Below, piece after piece: positions 6,588 to 13,674 of a stretch of 15,053 nucleotides of DNA (position 1 is the first letter of the stretch; each line of letters begins with the position of its first letter). The stretch comes from an uncultured Oscillospiraceae bacterium. Lineage in GTDB: Bacteria; Bacillota_A; Clostridia; Oscillospirales; Oscillospiraceae. The stretch lies in contig CAKTZK010000036.1 of assembly GCA_934635515.1 (NCBI GenBank), forward strand, positions 1 through 15,053, written 5' to 3'. The notes beneath the pieces were generated by a model that searched no databases, was not told the DNA's origin, and saw nothing but the letters and a program-made list of their open reading frames with translations. A program made the translations under genes and the position numbers.

Positions 6588-7873
6588 GGCTCGATCTCTC
6601 CTTTCAGAACGCTGCCCTCCACGCCGGTGATGCGCACGGGGCGCAGGCAGTTGTGGAGGTTTTCGCCGGGGGCGGAGACCTCCATATAGTTAGGGGCGTG
6701 GCCGGTGTAAAAGCCCGGCGCGCCCGGCTGCTCGAAGAGCACGGGAAAGGTCTTGCCCACGCAGCTTTGCAGGTATTTTTCGTGGAGGGCGGCGGCCACC
6801 TCGCCCGCCCGGGCGGCCCGCTCCTCCTTTACGCTCTTGGGTACCTGCTCCATGGCGGCGGCCCGGGTGCCGGGGCGGATGGAATAGGGGAAAACATGGA
6901 TCTGGGCGAAGCCGCAGCGGCGGATAAAGTCAAGGGTGGCGGAAAACTCCTCCTCCGTTTCCCCGGGAAATCCCACGATCAGGTCCGTTGTAATAGCGCA
7001 GCCAGGGAAGAACTGGTGCAGCAAAAGCGCAGACTCGGTAAACCGGGCGGTGTCGTACCGGCGATTCATCCGGCGCAGGGTGGTATCGCACCCGGACTGC
7101 AGCGACAGATGGAAATGGGGGCAGAGATTGGGGAGCGCCGATGCCCGGCGGCAGAAGTCCTCAGTGATAGTCCTGGGCTCCAGGCTCCCCAGGCGGACGC
7201 GCATTTCTCCGGCGGCGACGGAGACCGCCTCCAGGAGGTCGATGAGGCTCTTATCGCCGGGCAGGTCCTGGCCCCAGGAGGAGATCTCGATGCCCGTGAG
7301 CACCACCTCCCGATAGCCCTGGGCGGCAAGCTGCTCTGTCTGGCGGGCGGCCTCGTCCAGGGGCAGAGAGCGGACCGGGCCCCGGGCGAAGGGGATGATG
7401 CAGTAGGTGCAGAAATTGCGGCAGCCGTCCTCCACCTTCAGCAGAGCGCGGGTGCGGCTTTGCTGGCCCCCGGCGGGGAGAATTTCAAAGTCGTGGCGGT
7501 GGAGGGCATCGTCCACCAGGACCCGGGTCTGCTTTTCCTCCGCCGCTGTGAGAAGCTGGTGCAGAAACTCCATGCGCTGGCCGGTGCCGCCGATGAGGTC
7601 GATGCCCAGGGCCTTGGCCTCGTCGGTATGGGTCTGGACATAGCAGCCGCAGGCGGCCACGATGGCATCGGGATTTCTTTTTTTCGCCCGGCGGATCATC
7701 TGCCGGGACTTTTTATCGCTGACAGCGGTGACAGAGCAGGTGTTGATGATATAGGCGTCCGCCGCCTGCTCAAAATCCACCAGCTCATGGCCCCGGGCCG
7801 TCAGCTCCTGCTCCATGGCCTGGGTCTCGTATTGGTTGACCTTGCAGCCAAGGGTATAGAGGGCGATTCGCAT
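6584..7873 (-). CDS. mtaB: tRNA t6A37 methylthiotransferase MtaB
   Basis: A 429-residue radical-SAM enzyme that adds a methylthio group to C2 of N6-threonylcarbamoyladenosine at tRNA position 37. The N-terminal UPF0004 domain carries cluster-binding cysteines at LGCKVNQYE (C10), NTCSVT (C46) and CGCY (C75/C77). The radical-SAM motif CRNFCTYC (C151, C155, C158) follows, and a TRAM-like RNA-binding tail closes the protein. The 'YTLGCKVNQ' start separates MtaB from its paralogues MiaB and RimO. I chose the ATG at 7873, which has AAGGAGA about 7 bases upstream and gives the standard MRIALYTLGCK start; a GTG at 7891 lies upstream of that site. It is the first gene of the leftward operon with yfbR, the ACT gene and the UPF0210 gene, and is divergent from the cysteine desulfurase. 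Confidence 0.95.
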   Translation of the reverse strand: MRIALYTLGCKVNQYETQAMEQELTARGHELVDFEQAADAYIINTCSVTAVSDKKSRQMIRRAKKRNPDAIVAACGCYVQTHTDEAKALGIDLIGGTGQRMEFLHQLLTAAEEKQTRVLVDDALHRHDFEILPAGGQQSRTRALLKVEDGCRNFCTYCIIPFARGPVRSLPLDEAARQTEQLAAQGYREVVLTGIEISSWGQDLPGDKSLIDLLEAVSVAAGEMRVRLGSLEPRTITEDFCRRASALPNLCPHFHLSLQSGCDTTLRRMNRRYDTARFTESALLLHQFFPGCAITTDLIVGFPGETEEEFSATLDFIRRCGFAQIHVFPYSIRPGTRAAAMEQVPKSVKEERAARAGEVAAALHEKYLQSCVGKTFPVLFEQPGAPGFYTGHAPNYMEVSAPGENLHNCLRPVRITGVEGSVLKGEIEP

Positions 7874-7885
7874 GGGGTTTTCTCC

Positions 7886-7914
7886 TTGCACTTTGTCGAT
7901 TTATCCGGTATAAT
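7886..7914 (+). promoter_or_regulatory. Strong sigma-A promoter for the cysteine desulfurase unit
   Basis: TTGCAC (7886-7891), 17-base spacer, TATAAT (7909-7914). It overlaps the ribosome binding site and start region of the divergent mtaB gene, so activity here may interfere with mtaB transcription. A second TATAAT at 7927-7932 lacks a -35 partner. No equally good promoter is seen for mtaB, though AT-rich minus-strand -10-like words occur at 7910-7932. Confidence 0.8.
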
Positions 7915-7983
7915 ATATAGTTGCATTATAATCTATCTTCCGGTCTCTGGCAAGTGCCCGGCGGAGGAAATGAGGTGTTTTTC

Positions 7984-9117
7984 TTGCACTATTTGGATAA
8001 CGCCGCCACCACCCTGGTGCCGGAGGAAGTTATAGAGGCCATGGCAGAGGTCCTGCGCAGCCACAGCGGCAACCCGTCCTCCCAATATCCCTTCGGCCAG
8101 GACGGCAAGGCCGTGGCCGAGCACGGGCGGGAAACCATCGCCCGGGCCCTGGGCTGCCCCAAGGAGCGGCTGTTCTTCACCTCCTGCGGCACGGAGAGCG
8201 ACGTGTGGGCCATCCGCAGTGCCGTGTGGCACGGGCGGCACAAAGGCAAGCACATCATTACCACCGCCGTGGAGCACAGCGCCGTGCTGGAGACCTGCAA
8301 GTGGCTGGAGACAGAGGGCTGCCAGGTGACCTATCTCAAGCCGGACCGGACGGGGATGGTCTCGGCCCGCCAGGTGCTGGAGGCGGTGCGGGAGGACACG
8401 GTGCTCATCAGCATGATGCTGGTGAACAACGAGACCGGGTGCGTGTTCCCGGTGGCGGAGGTGGCCCAGGGTCTGCGGGACGCGGGCAGCGCTGCCCTGC
8501 TCCACTGTGACGCGGTGCAGGGATTTTTGAAAGTTCCCTGCGACCCGGTGGGCTGGGGCGTGGACCTCATGAGCCTGTCGGGGCACAAGCTGGGCGGACC
8601 CAAGGGCATCGGAGCCCTTTACATCAGCCCGGAGCTGCGGAATTTCCGGCCTCTCCTCCCCGGCGGCGGCCAGGAGATGGGGCTGCGGTCCGGCACCGAG
8701 GCCACGGCCCAGATCGCGGGCTTTGCCAAGGCGGTGGAGCTGCGGCTGGAGAATTATGACGAGAAAATTCGGCATATAGCGGACCTGAAGGCCCTGTGCC
8801 GGGAGAAGCTGCTGACCATTCCCGGAATGGTGGCGGTGGGCAGCGGCACGGCGCCGCATATTTTGGCCGTTTCGCTGCCGGGGTATCCCAGCAGCAATAT
8901 TGTAAACGACCTGGGCAGCCGGGGCATCTGCATCTCCGCCGGGTCCGCCTGCCACAAGGGAAAAAGCAGCCATGTGGTGTCGGCCCTGGGGCTGGACAAG
9001 CGCACGGCGGCGGGCGTGATCCGCATCAGCTTCGCGCCGGAGAACACGGTAGAGGACATTGAGGCGCTGTATGAGGCGCTGCGGGACCACCAGGCCCAGC
9101 GGTGCGGGATGCTGTGA
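7984..9117 (+). CDS. Cysteine desulfurase (NifS/IscS class)
   Basis: A 377-residue PLP enzyme of aminotransferase class V that takes sulfur from cysteine and passes it as a persulfide to acceptors for Fe-S clusters or tRNA thiolation. Seen motifs: LDNAATT (4-10), EHS with cofactor-stacking H98, D176 in HCDAVQG, SGHKLGGPKG with the PLP lysine K202, RSGTE (235-239), and the catalytic cysteine C323 in SAGSACHKGKSSHV. The long loop around C323 fits group I (NifS/IscS-like), not SufS. The start is uncertain. TTG at 7984 gives the usual MxYLDNAAT start and has GAGGTG 6 bases upstream. GTG at 7975 has GGAGG (7963-7967) 7 bases upstream and is almost as good. A TTG at 7921 coincides with the expected transcription start and is rejected. 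No iscU or thiI gene follows; instead a MATE gene starts 49 bases downstream. Confidence 0.93.
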   Translation: MHYLDNAATTLVPEEVIEAMAEVLRSHSGNPSSQYPFGQDGKAVAEHGRETIARALGCPKERLFFTSCGTESDVWAIRSAVWHGRHKGKHIITTAVEHSAVLETCKWLETEGCQVTYLKPDRTGMVSARQVLEAVREDTVLISMMLVNNETGCVFPVAEVAQGLRDAGSAALLHCDAVQGFLKVPCDPVGWGVDLMSLSGHKLGGPKGIGALYISPELRNFRPLLPGGGQEMGLRSGTEATAQIAGFAKAVELRLENYDEKIRHIADLKALCREKLLTIPGMVAVGSGTAPHILAVSLPGYPSSNIVNDLGSRGICISAGSACHKGKSSHVVSALGLDKRTAAGVIRISFAPENTVEDIEALYEALRDHQAQRCGML

Positions 9118-9166
9118 AAAAACGCTGCCCTCACAGCTTTATATTATCTGTTTTCAAGGAGATCTT

Positions 9167-10561
9167 ATGACTATTTTGATACGCCGGGAGCCCGGCTTCT
9201 ATAAGCGGCTTATGAAGTTGAGTATGCCCATCGTGCTGCAAAACCTCATCACCTTCTCCCTGGGGCTCATCGACACCTTTATGGTCAGCCAGCTGGGCAA
9301 CACCGAGATGGCGGCGGTGACGGCCGCCAATGTGCCGGTGTTTCTGCTTATATCCATTGTGTTCGGCGTCCAGAGCGGGCTGGGCATCCTGGTGAGCCAG
9401 TATTGGGGCAAGCAGGACATGAAGAGCATCAGCCGCTCCATCGGCGTAGCCGCCGCGGCGGGCCTGGTGGTATCGTCCATACTGGCCGCTATATTCTACT
9501 GCTGGCCGGTGCAAGTGATGGATCTGCTCTCCAACAATCATCAGCTGTCCGTTCTGGGCGCGCCCTATCTGAAGATCATCGGCATCTGCTATATATTCAA
9601 CATGCTCTCCTCCGTATATTCCAGCGCCCAGCGCAGCGCGGAGAATCCCAGCTTCGGCATGAAGCTGTTCGGCACCTCCACGCTGATCAATACGGGGCTG
9701 AACTATCTGCTCATCTTCGGCAAGCTGGGCTTTCCCATGCTGGGCATCCAGGGTGCGGCCATCGCCACCCTCTGCGCCCGGATCTGCGAGTTCATCATCT
9801 GTGTGATCTACGCCCTGCGGGACAAGCGCATCCGCATAGATTGGCGCGCCTTTTTCCGCCCCGGCTGGGACATGCTGCGCCGGTTTTTGAAGTATGCCTC
9901 CCCGGTGGTGCTCAACGAGGCCGGCTGGGGCCTGGGCAACAGTATGCTGACGGTGATCCTGGGCTACACGGAAAACTCCGTGGAAATGCTGGCGGCCAAC
10001 GCCGTTATGGGCAACCTGAACCGGCTGTTTCTGGTGTTCTGCTTCGGCTTGGGCGCCGCCACGGCCGTTTTGCTGGGCAAGGCCATAGGCGAGGGAAAGA
10101 GCCACGACGAGGTCATGGACCTGAGCCGGGCGCTGCTGCGGTTCACCGTGGTGTCCGGCTGCGTGCTGGCGGTCATCGCCCTGGCCCTGATCCCCACGCT
10201 GTTTATGCCGGTGGTGTTCCCGCTGTTCAAGCTGTTTGACCAGTCCGCCGCCATCGCGGCAGCCCTGGCCGTAACGGGCTTTGCCTCCATTCCCCTCCAC
10301 GCCTACACCATTTCCGCCATCACCGGCGTTCTGCGGGCCGGGGGCGACGTTCTGTGGAGCGCGATTCTGGACCTGGCGCCCCAGTGGGTCATCTGCCTGC
10401 CCCTGACGGCCCTGTGCGCCCTGGTGCTGAAAACCGGTATTTGGCCCATCGCCCTGGCTATGCAGACCGAGTGCGTGGTAAAGGTCCCCGTCTGCATCTA
10501 CCGCATCCGGACCCGCCGGTGGATCCACGATGTCACCGTGTCCCGGAGGGCAGATCTATGA
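9167..10561 (+). CDS. MATE family efflux transporter
   Basis: A 464-residue membrane protein with about twelve hydrophobic segments in two similar halves, as expected of MATE (NorM-type) antiporters that expel drugs or cationic metabolites using Na+ or H+. Diagnostic stretches are the start FYKRLMKLSMPIVLQNLITF with LIDTFMVSQLG, then GVQSGLGILVSQYWG (about residues 66-80), and in the second half NEAGWGLGNSMLTVILG and LFLVFCFGLGAATAVLLGKAIGEG. I chose ATG 9167 because AAGGAG lies just before it at 9157-9162; the frame is open further upstream but only inside the cysteine desulfurase gene. It ends in a 4-nt ATGA overlap with the rRNA methyltransferase gene, so the two are coupled. The substrate is unknown. 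Confidence 0.93.
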   Translation: MTILIRREPGFYKRLMKLSMPIVLQNLITFSLGLIDTFMVSQLGNTEMAAVTAANVPVFLLISIVFGVQSGLGILVSQYWGKQDMKSISRSIGVAAAAGLVVSSILAAIFYCWPVQVMDLLSNNHQLSVLGAPYLKIIGICYIFNMLSSVYSSAQRSAENPSFGMKLFGTSTLINTGLNYLLIFGKLGFPMLGIQGAAIATLCARICEFIICVIYALRDKRIRIDWRAFFRPGWDMLRRFLKYASPVVLNEAGWGLGNSMLTVILGYTENSVEMLAANAVMGNLNRLFLVFCFGLGAATAVLLGKAIGEGKSHDEVMDLSRALLRFTVVSGCVLAVIALALIPTLFMPVVFPLFKLFDQSAAIAAALAVTGFASIPLHAYTISAITGVLRAGGDVLWSAILDLAPQWVICLPLTALCALVLKTGIWPIALAMQTECVVKVPVCIYRIRTRRWIHDVTVSRRADL

Positions 10562-11385
10562 CCAGTTTTTTTACCTGTCCCCTGTGCGATAAGCCCCTGA
10601 CCCGGGAGGAAAGGCGCTGGGTCTGCCCCGGCGGCCACAGCTTTGACCGGGCCAAGGAGGGCTACTGCAATCTGCTGCCGGTGAATCGGAAGCACTCCAA
10701 GGACCCCGGGGACGACAAGGCCATGGCCGCCGCCCGATCAGCCTTCCTGGAAAAGGGCTACTACGCCCCTCTGCGGGAGGAGCTGTGCCGCCTGGCTGCC
10801 GCGTATACAGGCGGCCGCCCCGCGGTGCTGGACGCCGGCTGCGGCGAGGGCTACTACACCGGCGGCCTCTATCACGCCCTGCTGAAGGCCGGAAAGACGC
10901 CCCGCATGGCCGGAACAGACATCTCCAAGTACATCCTGCGCCGGGCCGCCAAGCGGGAAAGGGACATTGAATTTGCCGTGGCCTCCTCCTATCACCTGCC
11001 GGTGGCATCGGAGAGCGTGGACCTGATCCTCAACTGCTTTTCGCCCATGGCGGCGGAGGAGTTTTTCCGGGTGCTGCGCCCCGGCGGCGCGCTTCTCTAT
11101 GTGGTCCCGTCAGCCATGCACCTGTGGGAAATGAAGCAGGTGCTCTATGACCGGCCCTATCCCAATGAGGAAAAGCAGGTGCCCTATCCGGGCTTCGCCT
11201 GCCGGGAGGTTTGCCGGGTGGAGGGCCGGATCCATCTGCCCTGCCGGGAGGACATTTCGGCGCTGTTTCAGATGACGCCCTACGTTTGGAACACGCCCCA
11301 AGACGGCATCCGCCGGCTGGAGGAGCGGGAGGAACTGGATTGCCGCATCGGCTTCCACATTCACGTGTTTTCCCGGCTCCCCTAA
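10558..11385 (+). CDS. rlmA: 23S rRNA (guanine-N1)-methyltransferase, RlmA type
   Basis: A 275-residue SAM-dependent methyltransferase. The N-terminal zinc finger FTCPLC...WVCPGGHSFD supplies ligands C7, C10, C23 and H27, the arrangement known from RlmA. Then comes RAKEGYCNLLP, conserved in the family, and the Rossmann-type SAM motif I VLDAGCGEGYYT (90-101), with GTDISKYILRRAAKR (119-133) and LRPGGALLYVVP (173-184). RlmA enzymes methylate N1 of a guanine in 23S rRNA helix 35, G745 in the Gram-negative type and G748 in the Gram-positive type (TlrB-like), near the exit tunnel. Which position applies here cannot be read by eye. The ATG overlaps the MATE stop (ATGA). Pairing with a MATE exporter suggests a link to ribosome-targeting antibiotics, but RlmA is also an ordinary housekeeping modifier. 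Confidence 0.9.
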   Translation: MTSFFTCPLCDKPLTREERRWVCPGGHSFDRAKEGYCNLLPVNRKHSKDPGDDKAMAAARSAFLEKGYYAPLREELCRLAAAYTGGRPAVLDAGCGEGYYTGGLYHALLKAGKTPRMAGTDISKYILRRAAKRERDIEFAVASSYHLPVASESVDLILNCFSPMAAEEFFRVLRPGGALLYVVPSAMHLWEMKQVLYDRPYPNEEKQVPYPGFACREVCRVEGRIHLPCREDISALFQMTPYVWNTPQDGIRRLEEREELDCRIGFHIHVFSRLP

Positions 11386-11435
11386 GGACGTAATGTCCGA
11401 TTATTTCAAAAAACGCCCCAATTTAGCGAAAAATG

Positions 11436-11464
11436 TTGTTTTTTCTCCCAAGGCATGGTATGCT
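11436..11464 (+). promoter_or_regulatory. Sigma-A promoter of the NhaC gene
   Basis: TTGTTT (11436-11441), 17-base spacer, TATGCT (11459-11464), preceded by TGG for an extended -10. The gap 11386-11533 otherwise holds only the palindrome described separately. Confidence 0.75.
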
Positions 11465-11465
11465 G

Positions 11466-11499
11466 TATTCGCTGCACCCGGCAATCGGTGCAGCGAATA
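11466..11499 (+). promoter_or_regulatory. 13-bp palindrome at the transcription start of the NhaC gene
   Basis: TATTCGCTGCACC (11466-11478) and GGTGCAGCGAATA (11487-11499) are perfectly complementary around an 8-base centre. The left arm begins 2 bases after the -10 box and covers the expected start site near 11471. This position suits a repressor operator. As RNA it would be a strong 5' hairpin, with no clean T run behind it, so a plain terminator is less likely. The NhaC ribosome binding site GAGGAG (11518-11523) lies 19 bases further on and is not part of the stem. Confidence 0.6.
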
Positions 11500-11533
11500 T
11501 TTGTTATTCGGAGCATTGAGGAGAGAAAGAAAA

Positions 11534-12844
11534 ATGAGCGAAAAAAAGACGCCCCGGGCGGCGGCGCTGCTGCCCATAGCGGTGTTTCTGGTCCTGTATC
11601 TGGGCCTGGGCATCGTGCTGGAATATGTGCTGAAAATTGAAATGGGCTTTTACCAGATCCCCATTGTGGTGGCCTTTCTGGTGGCCATTTTAGTGGCATG
11701 TCTGCAAAATCGGGATACCTCCTTTGACGAAAAGCTGGCCCTCATGGGCCAGGGCATCGGTGATAAGAACATCGTGACCATGATCCTCATCTTCCTGGTG
11801 GCGGGCATATTCGTAGGCGTCACCGGGCGCAGCAGCGCCGAGGCCGTGGCCTATTTCCTGCTGTCCATCGCCCCGGCCAAGCTGGCGGTGGCGGTGCTGT
11901 TTGCGGTGGCGTGCTTTGTATCTATGGCTATGGGCACCAGCGTGGGCACCATCACACTGCTTACGCCTATTGCCGTGGCCGTAGCCAAGGACTCCGGCTT
12001 CAGCCTGCCGCTGTGCGTGGCCTCGGTCATGGGCGGCAGCATGTTCGGTGACAACCTGTCCTTCATTTCCGACACCACCATCGCCGCCTGCTCTACCCAG
12101 GGCTGCCAAATGAAGGATAAGTTCCGCGCAAACTTCAAGATCGCTCTGCCGGCGGCTCTGGCGGCCCTGGCGCTGATCGTGGTCATCTCCCTCCAGGCGG
12201 ATGTAGCCCACACCCCCTCCGGCGACCACAATCTGCTGCTGCTCATCCCCTATGTGCTGGTGCTGGTAGGCGGCATCGTGGGGCTGAACGTGTTCGTGGT
12301 GCTGCTGGTGGGCATTGCCGCCGGCGCGGCCATCACGCTGGCCACCGGCCAGGTAACGGCTCTGCAGCTGATGGGCAACATGGGCTCCGGCGTCAGCGGC
12401 ATGTTTGAGACCATTCTGGTAACGCTGCTGGTTTCCTCCCTGTGCGGCCTGATCCGGGCCTACGGCGGCTTTGACGCGCTGCTGGCAGCCATTCACAAAA
12501 TGTTCCACGGCAAGCGGGGCGGTCAGCTGGGCATCGGTATTCTGGTGGGCCTGATGGATATTTCCACCGCCAACAACACCGTTGCCATCGTCATGGCCGG
12601 CCCCATCGCCAAGGAGATCGCCACCGAGTACGGCATCAGCCCCAAGCGGTCGGCCTCGCTGCTGGACACCTTTTCCTGCGTGTTTCAGGGCATCATCCCC
12701 TACGGCGCGCAGATGCTGGTAGCCATTTCCGCCTGCACCACCCTGGGATATTCCATCAGCGCCTTTGAGATCATCCCCCTGCTGTTTTATCCCATGCTGC
12801 TGTGCGTGTCCAGCCTGCTGTTTATCCTGCTGGACAAGAAATAA
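11534..12844 (+). CDS. NhaC family Na+/H+ antiporter
   Basis: A 436-residue membrane protein with about eleven to twelve hydrophobic segments. The strongest family signature is MGTSVGTITLLTPIAVAVAK followed by SVMGGSMFGDNLSFISDTTIAAC and a TQGCQMKDKFRANFKIA loop, typical of NhaC-type exchangers; a second block, GLMDISTANNTVAIVMAGPIAKEIA, lies in the C-terminal half. Such proteins exchange Na+ for H+, or in some members organic acids or amines, so an ion role is likely but specificity is open. The frame is open upstream to 11393, but ATG 11534 is chosen because GAGGAG (11518-11523) precedes it and the promoter at 11436-11464 would put the start of transcription after the earlier codons. It stands alone between this promoter and a terminator. 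Confidence 0.9.
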   Translation: MSEKKTPRAAALLPIAVFLVLYLGLGIVLEYVLKIEMGFYQIPIVVAFLVAILVACLQNRDTSFDEKLALMGQGIGDKNIVTMILIFLVAGIFVGVTGRSSAEAVAYFLLSIAPAKLAVAVLFAVACFVSMAMGTSVGTITLLTPIAVAVAKDSGFSLPLCVASVMGGSMFGDNLSFISDTTIAACSTQGCQMKDKFRANFKIALPAALAALALIVVISLQADVAHTPSGDHNLLLLIPYVLVLVGGIVGLNVFVVLLVGIAAGAAITLATGQVTALQLMGNMGSGVSGMFETILVTLLVSSLCGLIRAYGGFDALLAAIHKMFHGKRGGQLGIGILVGLMDISTANNTVAIVMAGPIAKEIATEYGISPKRSASLLDTFSCVFQGIIPYGAQMLVAISACTTLGYSISAFEIIPLLFYPMLLCVSSLLFILLDKK

Positions 12845-12851
12845 TAAGCTA

Positions 12852-12884
12852 AAAACGGAGGAGCCTCGCTCCTCCGTTTTATAC
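12852..12884 (+). terminator. Intrinsic terminator of the NhaC gene
   Basis: A perfect 13-bp stem, AAAACGGAGGAGC (12852-12864) with GCTCCTCCGTTTT (12868-12880) and a 3-base loop. The A and T arms make it able to work in both directions. Confidence 0.93.
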
Positions 12885-12907
12885 CCGAGAAAACTTACCC
12901 CGGGGAC

Positions 12908-12936
12908 TGGCATTTTCCCCGCCGGGCTGGTATAAT
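12908..12936 (+). promoter_or_regulatory. Extended -10 promoter of the cysteine-rich gene
   Basis: A perfect TATAAT (12931-12936) preceded by TGG gives an extended -10; TGGCAT (12908-12913) is a weak -35 at 17 bases. It starts 28 bases after the terminator stem of the previous gene. Confidence 0.7.
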
Positions 12937-12969
12937 AGATAAAATACGGACTGAAAGGGGAGCTATCCC

Positions 12970-13563
12970 ATGGAAGATACGCGCAGCTTTGCTTATCTGT
13001 GCCCCAACTGCAAAAAGATCGTGCTGGCCCAGCGCACCCGCTTCGCCCTCAGCGCCGCCGCCGTGCGGATCGAGTGTGACTGCGAAAAATCGGAGCTTCG
13101 GGCAGAGACCGACGGCCTCCGCTTCCGCCTGTGGGTGCCCTGCGGCCTGTGTGGGGAGACCCACCAGGCGGAGGTGAGCACCCAGGCCCTTCTGGAGGGC
13201 CGGGGCGTGGGCCTGGCCTGCCCCAAGACCAATCAGCTGTGCTGCTATGTGGGGGAGCAGGCTGAGGTGGAAAAGGCCGCCCAGGAGCTGGAGCTTCGGG
13301 CGGAAAAGGACCGCTGCGAGGAGCCGGAGGCGTTCACGGACAACGTGATTATGTACGAGGTGCTCTCGGAGCTGAAGGATATTGCGGCCCGGGGCGGCAT
13401 CAGCTGCTCCTGCGGGTGCAGGCAGTATTCCATCGCCGTGCACCGGGGGGCGGTGGACCTGATCTGCAAAGACTGCGGGGGGAGGCTCCGCCTGCCCGCC
13501 GCCACGGACGAGGACCTGGACCGGCTGTGCTGCCAGATGAAGCTGGTCATCCACGGCGTGTAA
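12970..13563 (+). CDS. Cysteine-rich protein with zinc-ribbon-like motifs, function unknown
   Basis: A 197-residue soluble protein that I do not recognise. It has 17 cysteines, most in paired motifs: CPNC at 11-14 with C36/C38; CGLC at 58-61 with C84 and C91/C92; CSCGC at 146-150 with CKDC at 166-169. This looks like three zinc-ribbon or rubredoxin-knuckle units joined by short strands, with an acidic helical linker at about 97-141 between the second and third. There is no signal peptide or membrane segment. It could be a nucleic-acid or protein-binding adaptor, or simply a structural zinc protein. The ATG is preceded by GAAAGGGGAG; the promoter is extended -10 type. Its codon use and GC content resemble the neighbours. 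It may be cotranscribed with the CDF metal transporter 111 bases downstream, which would fit a metal theme, but a repeat with strong hairpins lies between. Confidence 0.85.
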   Translation: MEDTRSFAYLCPNCKKIVLAQRTRFALSAAAVRIECDCEKSELRAETDGLRFRLWVPCGLCGETHQAEVSTQALLEGRGVGLACPKTNQLCCYVGEQAEVEKAAQELELRAEKDRCEEPEAFTDNVIMYEVLSELKDIAARGGISCSCGCRQYSIAVHRGAVDLICKDCGGRLRLPAATDEDLDRLCCQMKLVIHGV

Positions 13564-13566
13564 GAC

Positions 13567-13649
13567 TGGCAAAAATTCCTGCGAAATTTTTTGCCGAAAA
13601 AGATTGCCGCCTGCGGGCGGCGATCTTCGCAAGGCTTTTTTGAAAAGCC
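13567..13649. repeat. Hairpin repeat between cysteine-rich gene and CDF gene, copy A
   Basis: Three stem-loops in a row. The first (about 13567-13596) has arms TGGCAAAAATT and AATTTTTTGCC. The second is a 12-bp stem, 13600-13611 with 13616-13627, loop TGCG, one G-T pair, containing TTGCCGCCTGCGGGCGGC (13604-13621). The third is GGCTTTT 13633-13639 with AAAAGCC 13643-13649. The first two are repeated in altered spacing at the window end (14884-15050). The block may end transcription of the cysteine-rich gene, but no hairpin has a clean T run directly behind it. Confidence 0.7.
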
Positions 13650-13674
13650 GTAATTGAGAGAGGAAGAAAAAGCT

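Noticed and set aside
9111..9146. GCTGTGA / TCACAGC inverted repeat at the end of the cysteine desulfurase gene followed by a T-rich stretch
   Set aside because: The 7-bp stem has a 13-base loop, overlaps the stop codon and lacks a continuous T run, so I do not call it a terminator; it may be a weak attenuator before the MATE gene.
9131..10528. 465-codon minus-strand frame opposite the MATE gene, and similar long frames opposite the UPF0210, desulfurase and NhaC genes
   Set aside because: All mirror confident genes and have the same H/Q/G-rich shadow composition; none has a recognisable domain or a start signal.
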